This document shows positions 44,713 to 53,585 of a DNA stretch of 64,000 bases, piece by piece. Source of the DNA: Niallia sp. Man26 (GTDB lineage Bacteria; Bacillota; Bacilli; Bacillales; Cytobacillaceae); contig NZ_CP095743.1 of NCBI RefSeq assembly GCF_022049065.2, positions 3,425,001-3,489,000 on the forward strand. Reading direction: 5' to 3'. Under the pieces are notes generated by a model that worked only from the letters and a program-made list of their open reading frames with translations, did no database searches and was not told the DNA's origin. The first letter of the stretch is position 1, and every line of letters starts with the position of its first letter. The position numbers and the translations under genes were made by a program.

Positions 44713-45135
44713 ATGGCAGAGATTATTCGATTCATCGCCGGGATTGTCAATGAAATACATGATATTATCATGCAGGCTGCGGCCCATTTCGGCTGGCAGG
44801 CTAGTGATAAAGACTTGCATCTATGGATTATTGGCATCATTGGCATCCTCTCCTTTTTCGCGGTTCATGCCGTTTTCAAACTGCTTGCAAAATGGAGCAT
44901 CACGAGCATCTCCTTCATTTATACCTTCACACTCATATTAGTACTCGTTTTTGCGATTGAAATACAACAAGGCATCACCGGCCGCGGCAATATGGAGTTT
45001 CAGGATGCAGTCGTTGGGATTTACGGATTTTTGCTGTTTTTCGGTGTTTATGTGCTGTACAGGGTTATTCGGTATGGTTTTCTGCGAATGGCACGGAAAA
45101 AGGCTAAAGCTGGGCGGACGAGAAGATCAGGGTAA
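44713..45135 (+). CDS. membrane protein of unknown function
   Basis: 140 residues starting MAEIIRFIAGIVNEIHDIIM. An amphipathic N-terminal part is followed by three spans (about 34-54, 62-80, 96-117) and a strongly basic tail (ARKKAKAGRTRRSG). The ATG at 44713 lies after AGGAGG at 6 bases. It lies 64 bases behind comK in the same direction and before a terminator, so it might be transcribed with comK. No family recognised. Confidence 0.75.
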   Translation: MAEIIRFIAGIVNEIHDIIMQAAAHFGWQASDKDLHLWIIGIIGILSFFAVHAVFKLLAKWSITSISFIYTFTLILVLVFAIEIQQGITGRGNMEFQDAVVGIYGFLLFFGVYVLYRVIRYGFLRMARKKAKAGRTRRSG

Positions 45136-45136
45136 A

Positions 45137-45172
45137 AAAAGGAAGAACCTTTTTTAGCGGTTCTTCCTTTTT
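45137..45172. terminator. bidirectional terminator
   Basis: AAAAGGAAGAACC and GGTTCTTCCTTTT pair perfectly between converging genes, with T runs on both strands. Confidence 0.9.
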
Positions 45173-45176
45173 CTAT

Positions 45177-46532
45177 TTATTTGTCTTCTGTGCTGATAAG
45201 CTCATTTATTTCCAACGCACCATCTTCAAGCTTATTCACTTTATAGGAGGATTTGTACTCCTGCCTTTTTGTTGTTCCATCTTCATAAGTAATGTCATAC
45301 ACATCTTCTGTATCAACAACATAGCCTTCGTCTGTTTTTTCATAATCTGTCACCTCGACAGAGACAACTTCTTCTGTAATGCCCTTTTCGTAAATATACT
45401 TTACATAATCTTTCGACTCTGTGTACGCTTTGCCATTCGGATCTAAATACGGACTCACAAAGGAGAATTCCCCTGCATTCATAGCAGAAACACTAGCATA
45501 GTAATAATCTTCCATGAATGAGTTCAAAGCCTCTTCTGTTTCTTCTGGTGTATCCTCCGTAAATTCTAAATCAATATAGTTCGTGTTAATAACTTTTTGA
45601 GCAGCAGTTTTCATTACGCCGTCCTTTGTTTCATACTCTGCATGAAGACTGATAGAACCGTCTGTAGGAATTGGACCGAAATCATATACATCTGCAACCT
45701 TTTTGCCAGTACTCTTTCCATTCACAAACAGGATACTGTCATCAATATTAGAATAAATATCTACATATTCCCCTTCAAAATCAAGATAGATATCCAATAC
45801 ATTAGCATAAGCATCATCAAAGTCGAGCTTTTCTGTGTGTGATAAAGAGGAATAGTCGCCTTTATAACTGCCTGCAAGCTCCGTGTCACCTGGCAGTACA
45901 TCCTTTATGGTCAGATCTTCGTCCACCTTCTGCTTGCTGTCTCTATATTCTACTTCTGCTCCGTCCAAATTGGCACTTACAGTTAGCTCAAATGGAATTG
46001 CCTCGATTTTGTATTGCTGGTAAAGGCCGAATTTCTTATCTCCCTTTACAAGACGCACAATTTCATTGCTGCTGTTATCTGTAACGGTCGCCCCAGCTGT
46101 GACACCTTCATAGGAAAAGGAGCTGGATATTTCGGATTGATAGTCTTCCAGATAAGCTAAGTAGCTTTTAATGTCTTCCTCTTTGAAGTCACCATCAAAT
46201 TGCTCAAAGGAAATAACCTTCTTCGCCTCTTTTACATCCTTGCTTTTGACAGCTTGTTCAAATGCTTCTATTGTCTTTTCCGGTGTATATAGACTAGCAA
46301 TGAACTTATGCGCACCAAACAGAATTACCACAGCCAGCACAGCTGAAAGGATGATGATTTTATTTTTTTTGGACATTGGCTCTCTCTTAGCTTCTGCTGT
46401 TTGATGATTAGCATTGCTGGAAGGAGCTTGGACCGTTTTGCCGGTTTGTGCAGCTTCAAATGGCTGTCCACATGAATTACAGAAATTCTGGCCTTCCTTT
46501 CTTTCCGTACCGCAATTTTTACAAAATTTCAT
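45177..46532 (-). CDS. TcaA/YvbJ-like zinc-ribbon membrane protein
   Basis: 451 residues: N-terminal zinc ribbon (CKNCG...CNSCG, residues 4-21), a low-complexity linker, one transmembrane segment (about 58-80), then a large outer region (about 85-451) with repeated alpha-beta segments and a DxEDVYDITYEDG-like C-terminus. This is the layout of TcaA of Staphylococcus and YvbJ of Bacillus, linked to glycopeptide susceptibility and the cell envelope. The zinc ribbon is in the cytosol and the rest outside. Preceded in the operon by a second zinc-ribbon membrane protein. Confidence 0.8.
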   Translation of the reverse strand: MKFCKNCGTERKEGQNFCNSCGQPFEAAQTGKTVQAPSSNANHQTAEAKREPMSKKNKIIILSAVLAVVILFGAHKFIASLYTPEKTIEAFEQAVKSKDVKEAKKVISFEQFDGDFKEEDIKSYLAYLEDYQSEISSSFSYEGVTAGATVTDNSSNEIVRLVKGDKKFGLYQQYKIEAIPFELTVSANLDGAEVEYRDSKQKVDEDLTIKDVLPGDTELAGSYKGDYSSLSHTEKLDFDDAYANVLDIYLDFEGEYVDIYSNIDDSILFVNGKSTGKKVADVYDFGPIPTDGSISLHAEYETKDGVMKTAAQKVINTNYIDLEFTEDTPEETEEALNSFMEDYYYASVSAMNAGEFSFVSPYLDPNGKAYTESKDYVKYIYEKGITEEVVSVEVTDYEKTDEGYVVDTEDVYDITYEDGTTKRQEYKSSYKVNKLEDGALEINELISTEDK

Positions 46533-46560
46533 TTTTCTCTTCCCCCATATTTTAATAAGA

Positions 46561-46580
46561 GGCCTGAAATACGACAGGCC
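46561..46580 (-). terminator. weak hairpin between the two zinc-ribbon genes
   Basis: GGCCTG and CAGGCC pair around an eight-base loop; on the minus strand TCTTATT follows. It may partly terminate between the two genes. Confidence 0.4.
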
Positions 46581-46600
46581 CCCTAAGTTCTCTCTTTATG

Positions 46601-47410
46601 TTAAAAACCAAATGGATTCATCATATCGAGCATTTCCTCGATGTTTTCCAATGCTGCATCACCAATGATCATAAATACAATCGCAATCGCAATATAGGAT
46701 AAAAGAATGCTGTAGAATGCATCCAATCCACCGTTACTCTGCTTTTTATAGCTGTAAATAATCAATGGAATCACAAAGGAGAATGCCGTTAATCCCAACA
46801 ACAGGAAGAATACAAAAGAATAAGAACCAATTAAGGAAATAATTAGTGCAATCACAAAAAATGAGGCTGGAACTACTAAGAATGTACCAAATCTCGCTAG
46901 TACATCAAGAAAGCCGGCAGAAGATTTACCAAGCTTGACCGCTCCGAAGATAATTAGTACTACTAATGCAAGTATAATTAATAAAATAAATAATGGTTTA
47001 ATTACAACAGCACCGAAGCTGATATCTGGCGAAAACCAGCCACTGTTATAGCTGCTAAATGCACTCTTTAATGCAAAATAACTCATAAGCGGAATCATCA
47101 AAGCAAATAAAACAATTGTAATGATTCCATTGATGAAGTTCTCTTTCCCTGTATTTGCTGCTGCTTGAACAGGATTTTTTAATGCTGTTAAAAAGTATGA
47201 AAAGTATTGCTTGGAAACAGTCTTCGTTTTCTCTATATATGCTTGACTGCTTCCTGTCTGTCCAGCAGTTGTTGAAGCCGCTGCAGCTGCTTCCTCTTTG
47301 GACAATACTGGATTTGGGTGTGTCCCGGTTTCTGTCTGCAGATTTGCTCCGCATGATTCACAGAATCTAGCATCCCTATCATTAGGATGCCCGCACTTTA
47401 CACAATTCAC
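46601..47410 (-). CDS. zinc-ribbon multi-span membrane protein
   Basis: 269 residues: zinc ribbon CVKCG...CESCG (residues 3-20), an alanine- and serine-rich linker (about 35-60), an amphipathic segment, and five hydrophobic spans (about 93-115, 135-165, 175-200, 205-225, 240-260) of Yip1-like character. The GTG start follows GGGGAG. Sixty-eight bases separate it from the TcaA-like gene downstream. The shared zinc ribbon suggests the two act together in the envelope; the role is unknown. Confidence 0.78.
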   Translation of the reverse strand: MNCVKCGHPNDRDARFCESCGANLQTETGTHPNPVLSKEEAAAAASTTAGQTGSSQAYIEKTKTVSKQYFSYFLTALKNPVQAAANTGKENFINGIITIVLFALMIPLMSYFALKSAFSSYNSGWFSPDISFGAVVIKPLFILLIILALVVLIIFGAVKLGKSSAGFLDVLARFGTFLVVPASFFVIALIISLIGSYSFVFFLLLGLTAFSFVIPLIIYSYKKQSNGGLDAFYSILLSYIAIAIVFMIIGDAALENIEEMLDMMNPFGF

Positions 47411-47657
47411 TGTTAAGTCTCCCCTTTTTTCTATCTATATATTGAAAATAAAGAAAAAGCTGTATTCTCATACAAAATATTCAATTCCCTGAATTTCCTC
47501 ACTTATTGTAATAGGTAAATCAACTTAACACCAGTAATAATATGGTAAATAAATAATCCATTATACTCATTATCCCTTTTAAAAAATACCACTCTAGTTT
47601 TTAATGCAATCCTTAACCTCCTGCTAATACAAGGTTTAAAACAATTAAAAAAATACG

Positions 47658-47711
47658 GATACCCTCGTAAATTTTTCTCTGAACTTTCGTTCGACAAATT
47701 TCGAGGGTATC
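47658..47711. repeat. long inverted repeat
   Basis: GATACCCTCG-t-AAATTT (47658-47674) and AAATTTCGAGGGTATC (47696-47711) pair over 16 bases with one bulge around a 21-base loop. There is no T run, so it is not a simple terminator. Confidence 0.65.
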
Positions 47712-47800
47712 AGCGTAACAAATGGAATCATTTACTATTTCATCCTGCTAAAACACTACCGATATAAAGCCGATATCATTAAAAAAAGAGATTCATATAA

Positions 47801-47862
47801 GGACATGATGTCCAGCTGAAAGCTTATCGGCCAAGGGTCTATGCCGATAAGCCGGGCTACTT
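47801..47862 (+). promoter_or_regulatory. structured 5' leader of the metallopeptidase gene
   Basis: A small hairpin (GGACA-TGA-TGTCC, 47801-47813) is followed by AGCTGAAA and a perfect 10-pair stem (GCTTATCGGC / GCCGATAAGC, 47822-47852) with an 11-base loop. CCGGGCTACTTTTTT follows. It may be an attenuator or an RNA sensor. It has some look of c-di-GMP-I aptamers but lacks their GCAAACC and closing stem. Confidence 0.45.
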
Positions 47863-47884
47863 TTTTCGGGAAGGATGAACACTT

Positions 47885-50713
47885 GTGGGGAAAATAATTT
47901 CTGGATTTTCTGCTTTTCTATTACTCTTTTCTATACCTTTAAGTACTTTTGCTCAAGAGGAGAATGTATCTTTAAAGGCAGCTAGCGTTAATACAAACTT
48001 AAACACAAGTTTGGTACCTCGGCTTGATATAAGCAAGCATCTTAACTTTGACAATGTGGAGGATTATCCGCTTATCAGGGACGGTGCTGTGGCGGGAAGC
48101 TTGACCGACAGTGTCGGCAGTACCAATACAGTTACCTATATTGGCACCTCTTCCTCTGAAACCGCAGATGAAGCGATGAATTTGCTGCTGGCTGTTCAAA
48201 ATGACAGTACAAATAAGGATGCTTTTTTGGATATAGAATTTTACACAGACAATAATGGGGCCCTTGACTATATCGGCGGCATTTCAAACGATATGTCTTC
48301 CTCTTTCGGAAACATGAAGCTTGGAATAACGCTTCCAAAGTCACTTTATAAAAACAGTGCCTACATATACTTGCGTCTTGGCACCTCGAAAAGCCAGTCT
48401 GATTTATATTATTCTGATACAACTTATTTCAAGGTAGCAAACCCATTTTACACAGGAACTGCTTTAAACATAAGCAGCGGGACAAGCTATTACAGCTTAA
48501 TCAGCAATGAATCTACCAATGCTTATCAAAGCGAAAATACTGGGTCATTAGAGATTAACAATGATGAATATACGTTCAACAAAAACATGGAAAAAGAAGC
48601 CTATATGCTTGATTATGTCGTTCCGTTCGAGCCAGAAGATGCGGACAAAGTAACGACTAAAAGCACCAATTCTGTAATCGCCTCCTATGATGAGGGCGAC
48701 AGCAAAGCATTTTGGGTAACAAATATTGAGACAAATGAAGATTACCAGCTGACTGCAAAGCTTCTGTACAGTGGCACCTACGCAGATGTGTGGGTAAATA
48801 ACAATGAAATTACGGCAGATGCGGCTGCACAGCTCGGCAAGGAATTCGATGATTCTATTCACCTTTCTGTGGCAACAAATTTCGGGAAGGAATCAGATGT
48901 TAATAATGACGGAAAGGTTAACATCCTTGCCTATGATATTAAGGATGGGTTTACTGGTAGCGGCGGCTATGTTGCTGGCTATTTCTCACCTGTTGATTTA
49001 TATAATGATACAAACTCAAATAAGTCAGAGATTTTCTATATTGATACGTACCCGCTCATGTATGACGCAGGCGATATCGATGTGTCTGAGGCTTATATGA
49101 CACTTGCCCATGAATTTCAGCATATGGTCAGCTTTAACCAAAATGTGTTTATCCAAGGATCTACACAGCTGGACACATGGCTTGATGAAGGGTTGGCGAT
49201 GGCAGCCGAACAAATCTATTCAAAGGATATCCTGCAAAGCAGGATTGATTATTATAATTACAGCACAAGCATCACATCAGGGCAGTCCTTACTGAATTGG
49301 GATTATTACGGGGACACGTTAGCGAATTACTCCCTTTCCTACTTGTTCCTGCAATATTTGAAATACCAGGCTGGCCAAGGGGACAGCATCTTTAAGGAAA
49401 TTATCGCAGACACAAACAGCAATTACAAAGCAGTCGAGAACATCATTCATAAATATATTGATCCTAAACTAACATTCGGACAATTTATGACGAATTTCCG
49501 GGCAGCACTTGTCTTGAAGAAGGATTCTGGTCCGTACGGCTTTAAAGGCGTTTCCGCTTTTGATTCCCTTAAAGAGAAGCTGTACAGCGGGACAACAACT
49601 TTGTCTTTAAAAGGCGGCGGTGCTGTTGTAAAAGGATTAAGCTCACCAGAAGACTTTTCTGTACCATCAACGAAGGGTGCCGATATTACGTATACAATGC
49701 TGACAAACAGCAGCGGCACAGATGTGCCGACAACGCCGACTGTGTATGCAATAGGTGACAGTGATACTGCTTTAAGCGGGATTGCCGACCCATACACAAC
49801 CATCTTTATTACAGCAAATGGAACAACAATCGGCAGCGGCGCAGCAAGCAGCAACGGGACGTTCCAAATCACGATTCCGAAGCAAAAGGCTGGCACAAAA
49901 CTAGCCGTCTATTCAATTGATACAGCTGGCAGCCGCAGTGCAGAGGCAGCTGTTACCGTGCAGGATAAAACAGCACCATCCAAGCCGAAGGTTAACACTG
50001 TCAGTGATTCTTCCACAAACGTCACTGGAACTGCTGAAGCAGGTTCGACTGTTCAAGTTCGATCAGGCTATTCAACTATTGGAAAAACAACAGCTGACAG
50101 TAAAGGTGCTTTTAAAATAGCAATTACGAAGCAAAAGGCAGGCACAAAGCTGGTTGTGAATGCAACAGACAAAGCTGGCAATAAGAGCGGTGACACATCT
50201 GTCACTGTTGTCGATAAAATAGCACCAACAAAGCCAAGTGTAAGCTCGATCAGTGATGCGACAACATATTTGACAGGCAAGACAGAAGCAAAAGCAAAAG
50301 TGTATGTAAAAAGAGACAGCACAACAATTGGCACAGCAACAGCCGACAGCAAGGGCGCCTATAAAATCAAAATAGCGAAGCAAAAGGCAGGCACGTATTT
50401 AACGGTGTATGCTGAGGATGCTGCCCATAATAAGAGTAATTCTGTTTCTATTAAAGTTGCCGACAAAACAGCACCAGGCGCACCTAGTGCTAAAACGGTC
50501 ACATCGAAATCAACAAGTATTTCTGGCAGTGCAGAAAAAGGAGCTACCGTTTATGTGTACAGAGGCAGCAAATATTTAGGAAAAGCGACTGTCAGCTCAA
50601 ACGGAACATACAAAGTAAAATTGCGCAAACAGAAAAAAGGCACTTCCTTGAAGCTGTATGCGAAAGATAAAGCAGGCAATAAGAGTTCTTATCGAACCAT
50701 AAAAGTAAAATAA
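47885..50713 (+). CDS. secreted M30-like zinc metallopeptidase with Ig-like repeats
   Basis: 942 residues. Signal peptide (1-23); a beta-rich N-terminal region (about 30-300); a metallopeptidase domain with HEFQH (H409, E410, H413) and DEGLA (E435), the pattern of hyicolysin-type (M30) enzymes in place of classical HExxH; then four Ig-like repeats (about 617-942, each about 80 residues, with DKTAP, GTA and KQKAGT motifs). These repeats are common in Bacillus surface proteins and should hold the enzyme at the wall. The GTG start lies 9 bases after AAGGA. Single-gene unit with a structured leader. Confidence 0.88.
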   Translation: MGKIISGFSAFLLLFSIPLSTFAQEENVSLKAASVNTNLNTSLVPRLDISKHLNFDNVEDYPLIRDGAVAGSLTDSVGSTNTVTYIGTSSSETADEAMNLLLAVQNDSTNKDAFLDIEFYTDNNGALDYIGGISNDMSSSFGNMKLGITLPKSLYKNSAYIYLRLGTSKSQSDLYYSDTTYFKVANPFYTGTALNISSGTSYYSLISNESTNAYQSENTGSLEINNDEYTFNKNMEKEAYMLDYVVPFEPEDADKVTTKSTNSVIASYDEGDSKAFWVTNIETNEDYQLTAKLLYSGTYADVWVNNNEITADAAAQLGKEFDDSIHLSVATNFGKESDVNNDGKVNILAYDIKDGFTGSGGYVAGYFSPVDLYNDTNSNKSEIFYIDTYPLMYDAGDIDVSEAYMTLAHEFQHMVSFNQNVFIQGSTQLDTWLDEGLAMAAEQIYSKDILQSRIDYYNYSTSITSGQSLLNWDYYGDTLANYSLSYLFLQYLKYQAGQGDSIFKEIIADTNSNYKAVENIIHKYIDPKLTFGQFMTNFRAALVLKKDSGPYGFKGVSAFDSLKEKLYSGTTTLSLKGGGAVVKGLSSPEDFSVPSTKGADITYTMLTNSSGTDVPTTPTVYAIGDSDTALSGIADPYTTIFITANGTTIGSGAASSNGTFQITIPKQKAGTKLAVYSIDTAGSRSAEAAVTVQDKTAPSKPKVNTVSDSSTNVTGTAEAGSTVQVRSGYSTIGKTTADSKGAFKIAITKQKAGTKLVVNATDKAGNKSGDTSVTVVDKIAPTKPSVSSISDATTYLTGKTEAKAKVYVKRDSTTIGTATADSKGAYKIKIAKQKAGTYLTVYAEDAAHNKSNSVSIKVADKTAPGAPSAKTVTSKSTSISGSAEKGATVYVYRGSKYLGKATVSSNGTYKVKLRKQKKGTSLKLYAKDKAGNKSSYRTIKVK

Positions 50714-50715
50714 TA

Positions 50716-50762
50716 AAAACGGCGTTTCTGAAAGTGAAAACCGCTTCAGGACGCCGTTTTTT
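50716..50762 (+). terminator. terminator of the metallopeptidase gene
   Basis: AAAACGGCGT and ACGCCGTTTT pair perfectly, with an inner TGAA/TTCA pairing, and are followed by a T run. Confidence 0.9.
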
Positions 50763-50807
50763 GCTAGTTAAACAAACGTTTGATTAAAGCTAACTGCAGA
50801 AAAAAAA

Positions 50808-50830
50808 GAAGCTTCCATGGCTGGAGCTTC
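50808..50830 (-). terminator. terminator of the sortase operon
   Basis: GAAGCTTCCA and TGGAGCTTC pair around a short loop, with A and T runs on both sides; it lies 9 bases past the sortase stop. Confidence 0.88.
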
Positions 50831-50839
50831 TTTTTTTCA

Positions 50840-51517
50840 TCAGCTGTTCAGCTGCTTATCTACTAAATCAGCAACTAAAATATACCGTTTCGGAGCATCT
50901 CCGATATAGTTAAACGGATAGCAGGTTGTGACAGTTAATGTTGCTTTCGGTTTTGGAACGATAACCGTTCTATCATCCTTATCAACAATTCTGACCCGTT
51001 TCACTTTATACGTAAATTCCCCAGCAGCTGTCTTCACTGTTAGAAGATCACCTTTGCCAACTTCCCCAAGTCTTCTAAACACAGTATCTCGATGGCCGGA
51101 AAGCACCGTATTGTCCTCTTCACCAGGCATAACACTGCCTGCAAAATGACCAACGCCCTTTTCCAGCTCATCTTCATCTGTGCCATGAATGATTGGAAGA
51201 GTCGCCTCTAGCTTCGGAATAAGCAGATCCCCCATATAGTCCCCTACTGTTGGCATTTCTGCATAAAGCGGAGTCTCATCTGCTGGTTCTTCCGGCTCTT
51301 CCTCCACTGCCGGAGGAGCTTCCGTTTTCTCCTCTTCTTCCTTCGGCAAATCATCTGCTTTCACTTGCTCTGTCTTATAAAGGAAATAGCCCTTTAAAAA
51401 AGGATAAAAGTTGGAGCTGGTAAACCAGACTCCAACTATAATGACAGCAGCAGTCAATGAAAGAAGAATCCATTGCTTACGGCTATTTCCTCTTCTGTTT
51501 TTATTGGCTGCCCGCAT
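50840..51517 (-). CDS. class D sortase
   Basis: Membrane-anchored transpeptidase that cuts sorting signals and links proteins to peptidoglycan. Its 225 residues include one N-terminal span (about 15-35), an acidic proline-rich spacer (about 53-85), and a catalytic domain with H142 (LSGHRDTVF), C199 (TLTVTTCYPF) and R211 (APKRYILVA). Size and single N-terminal span fit class D enzymes. The ATG follows GAAAGGA, which overlaps the end of the preceding substrate gene three bases away, so both are made from one message. Its dedicated substrate is the LPNTA protein. Confidence 0.9.
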   Translation of the reverse strand: MRAANKNRRGNSRKQWILLSLTAAVIIVGVWFTSSNFYPFLKGYFLYKTEQVKADDLPKEEEEKTEAPPAVEEEPEEPADETPLYAEMPTVGDYMGDLLIPKLEATLPIIHGTDEDELEKGVGHFAGSVMPGEEDNTVLSGHRDTVFRRLGEVGKGDLLTVKTAAGEFTYKVKRVRIVDKDDRTVIVPKPKATLTVTTCYPFNYIGDAPKRYILVADLVDKQLNS

Positions 51518-51520
51518 TTT

Positions 51521-52699
51521 TTATTGTCCTTTCACCCAAACACGTCTAAACAACACAACACCAGCAAGCACAATCACAAGTCCAATGATTGTATTTTGCA
51601 AGTAGTCAGAAGCAGTGTTTGGCAGCTTTCCGCCCTTTACAGTCTTTTCAACCGCTTTAGTAGCTGTTTTTACTGGAATTTCTTTTACGATTTGTTCTGC
51701 TTCTTGAAGGTCTTTACCAGTCTCTTTGATTATTTCAGAACCGAACATTTCATTCGTCAGAATGATATCTGCCAGGAAATCACCTTGTTTATTGTAAAGC
51801 TCAATCAGCAAGTCTGCACCATCTGTTGACGTCATCGTCATCATGCTTTGTACAGATAATGGTTTTTTCACACCATCTTTAACAAGATAATACTTCACAT
51901 CAAGCTGCAAAATATCCAGCATGTCGTTCGAGATATCCAATAGCTCAGCAATTTGCTCTGCTGTCAGGTCATCTGCAGAATCGAATTCACCAAATGCCAT
52001 CATTCTTTCGCTCAATGTATATAGTTGATCCTCAAAATCAGGGTTTTCTTCATAAATTGTTATAAAATGCTCAAGCAATCTGTCCATTTCTTCTTCTGTC
52101 AGGTCCATGGATAGGAACAGCTCATCAATCTCTGCTTCTAAATCTGCTCCACCATTCATGTAATAATCTACAGTAGAGTCAAGGTCTTCGATAAATTCAT
52201 AGTGATCGATAGACTCATCAAACTGCTGAAGATACTCTTCTAATTCATCAGCAGATGCAAAGCCGTATCTTTCTACAAGCTCTTGCAGGTTCTCATCATT
52301 GATAAGTGTGCCATAAGTATCATCTAAATAGTAGCCAACATAATCATAAACCTCTTCAGCAAAAAGAAGGTATTCGCTATCAAGAACGTCTTGTCCCACT
52401 TCAATATCACCATAATCAGCAAGAAGCTCATTTAACTCTTCTCTTGTTAGATCATAGTCTGTCAAAATTGGCTCGATAGATTCTTCTGTTAATGGTGTGC
52501 CCAGCTCATCAGCAGATTCGAAATCTTCCAAATACCAATCTTTGCTTTCTAAGTAATCGATATAATCCTGCTTTTCCCAGCCGATTTCTTCTAAAAATGC
52601 TTCGAAATCCTTATCATTAGATTCCATTGCAAACGAAGTTACAGGCAGAAGGCTTAAAGCCAGTAAAATAGCTGTAAACAAACAAAGTAAACGCTTCAT
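51521..52699 (-). CDS. processed acidic surface protein with LPNTA sorting signal
   Basis: 392 residues: signal peptide (1-25), a very acidic helical region (about 28-330) of repeated segments of the form DLTxEExxxLL or DLTxEQxAELL, a short lysine-rich stretch (about 335-357), then LPNTA (359-363), a hydrophobic span and a positively charged tail (RRVWVKGQ). LPNTA is a known class D sortase signal (for example for SrtC of B. anthracis). It matches the family known as processed acidic surface protein. The ATG follows GGGGGAA. Its role on the surface is unknown; the acid repeats could bind cations. Confidence 0.9.
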   Translation of the reverse strand: MKRLLCLFTAILLALSLLPVTSFAMESNDKDFEAFLEEIGWEKQDYIDYLESKDWYLEDFESADELGTPLTEESIEPILTDYDLTREELNELLADYGDIEVGQDVLDSEYLLFAEEVYDYVGYYLDDTYGTLINDENLQELVERYGFASADELEEYLQQFDESIDHYEFIEDLDSTVDYYMNGGADLEAEIDELFLSMDLTEEEMDRLLEHFITIYEENPDFEDQLYTLSERMMAFGEFDSADDLTAEQIAELLDISNDMLDILQLDVKYYLVKDGVKKPLSVQSMMTMTSTDGADLLIELYNKQGDFLADIILTNEMFGSEIIKETGKDLQEAEQIVKEIPVKTATKAVEKTVKGGKLPNTASDYLQNTIIGLVIVLAGVVLFRRVWVKGQ

Positions 52700-52737
52700 T
52701 GGTTCCCCCTACTATCTCTATTTTTAGTTTTCAATTT

Positions 52738-52743
52738 ATTATA
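52738..52743 (-). promoter_or_regulatory. -10 element of the surface protein operon
   Basis: On the minus strand TATAAT lies 38 bases before the start codon. The -35 is weak and adjoins the inverted repeat at 52765-52800, which fits a regulated promoter. Confidence 0.45.
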
Positions 52744-52764
52744 CTTGCAGAAAAAGGGATTAGA

Positions 52765-52800
52765 AACAAAAATATTTTTCTAAAATAAAATATTTTTGTT
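52765..52800. repeat. inverted repeat upstream of the surface protein operon
   Basis: AACAAAAATATTTT and AAAATATTTTTGTT are perfect 14-base arms around 8 bases, just upstream of the likely -35 region. This is a possible operator. The regulator is unknown. Confidence 0.6.
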
Positions 52801-52888
52801 GCTTTTTTACTAGAAACCCATACTGAGTAAGAAAAGTAACTTTTTTACAATAAATACATTATACAAAGGGAGATTAGCTTGAAAAAAA

Positions 52889-53305
52889 TCACTTAAATAA
52901 GGAAGAATTCCAATCTACATCTGCCGTGTTAAGCAGCTTCAGCATCCTTTCTGCCACTTTTTGATAATCTTCCTTTGTTACGGCATTTTCATAATCAAAC
53001 CAAATGCCCTCTTGATCTATTGATTTACTTCCCAGTCTGTACCGATTATTCATATGATGAGCTGTAACCTTATTAGGCAGAATCTCTTTTCCCCAAATCA
53101 TGGTTGTTGCCTCTTTAGGACAAACAGCTAACTCCACAATAAATGAACCTCCCCATTTATTGAATTGGAAGGTAATTAAATCAATATTGTTTTTATTCCT
53201 TCTTCTGAAATGGTTAAGAGAACCTTTAAAGCCTTGTCGCCTTAAAACAGGAATGACTACCTCTTTTAACGCAGTGAGCATTTCTCTTCTTTGATCTGAC
53301 AGCAT
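52889..53305 (-). CDS. DUF4304 family protein
   Basis: 138 residues, no signal or membrane segment. It shows the DUF4304 pattern: an N-terminal helix ending in a GFKG turn, then RRRNKNNIDLITFQFNKWGGSFIVELAVCP and a C-terminal helix. The function of the family is unknown; such genes often stand alone in Bacillus genomes. The ATG follows AAGGAG. Transcribed in the same direction as the sortase operon, 190 bases ahead of it. Confidence 0.78.
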   Translation of the reverse strand: MLSDQRREMLTALKEVVIPVLRRQGFKGSLNHFRRRNKNNIDLITFQFNKWGGSFIVELAVCPKEATTMIWGKEILPNKVTAHHMNNRYRLGSKSIDQEGIWFDYENAVTKEDYQKVAERMLKLLNTADVDWNSSLFK

Positions 53306-53453
53306 TCCATTACTCCTTGTCGTGTAGTTAAGTTAGATTGCAGTACTGCTTTCCCTCAATCTTAGCAGCTGTCCTACGCTGAAAAAAATAATTTATTTCT
53401 AACACTGTAAACATTTCAAGCAAACAAGCATACTCTAACTCTTGAACAAAATA

Positions 53454-53480
53454 AAAAGCCCTAATAAAATTAGGACTTTT
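53454..53480 (-). terminator. terminator of the 46-residue protein gene
   Basis: AAAAGCCCTAAT and ATTAGGACTTTT pair (one C-A mismatch) and the minus strand continues into TTTTT. Confidence 0.65.
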
Positions 53481-53585
53481 CCTCAAAAATCTTTCACCAT
53501 ATATGCGTGAATAACATAAGATACATCCTGGGCATAGGCAAATGCCGTTAAAAAAACACATAGAGCTCCCTTTTAGCAGGTAAGC

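Larger units (their letters stand above)
47411..47884. other. intergenic region with two stem-loops
   Basis: Contains the promoter of the zinc-ribbon operon (minus), a long inverted repeat at 47658-47711, and a structured leader at 47801-47862 ahead of the metallopeptidase gene. The minus-strand frame at 47503-47697 lacks an SD and overlaps the inverted repeat, so it is not called. Confidence 0.45.

Noticed and set aside
47690..47696. TTCGACA (Spo0A box) upstream of the zinc-ribbon operon
   Set aside because: Single match within an inverted repeat, no supporting context.
47503..47697. 64-residue minus-strand frame
   Set aside because: TTG start without an SD, overlaps the inverted repeat, composition not protein-like.
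47801..47862. c-di-GMP-I riboswitch upstream of the metallopeptidase
   Set aside because: The GCAAACC and ACGCAAAGC elements and a closing stem are missing; kept only as an unassigned structure.
53328..53561. 77-residue minus-strand frame
   Set aside because: Poor SD spacing, many cysteines, and it contains the terminator at 53454-53480.
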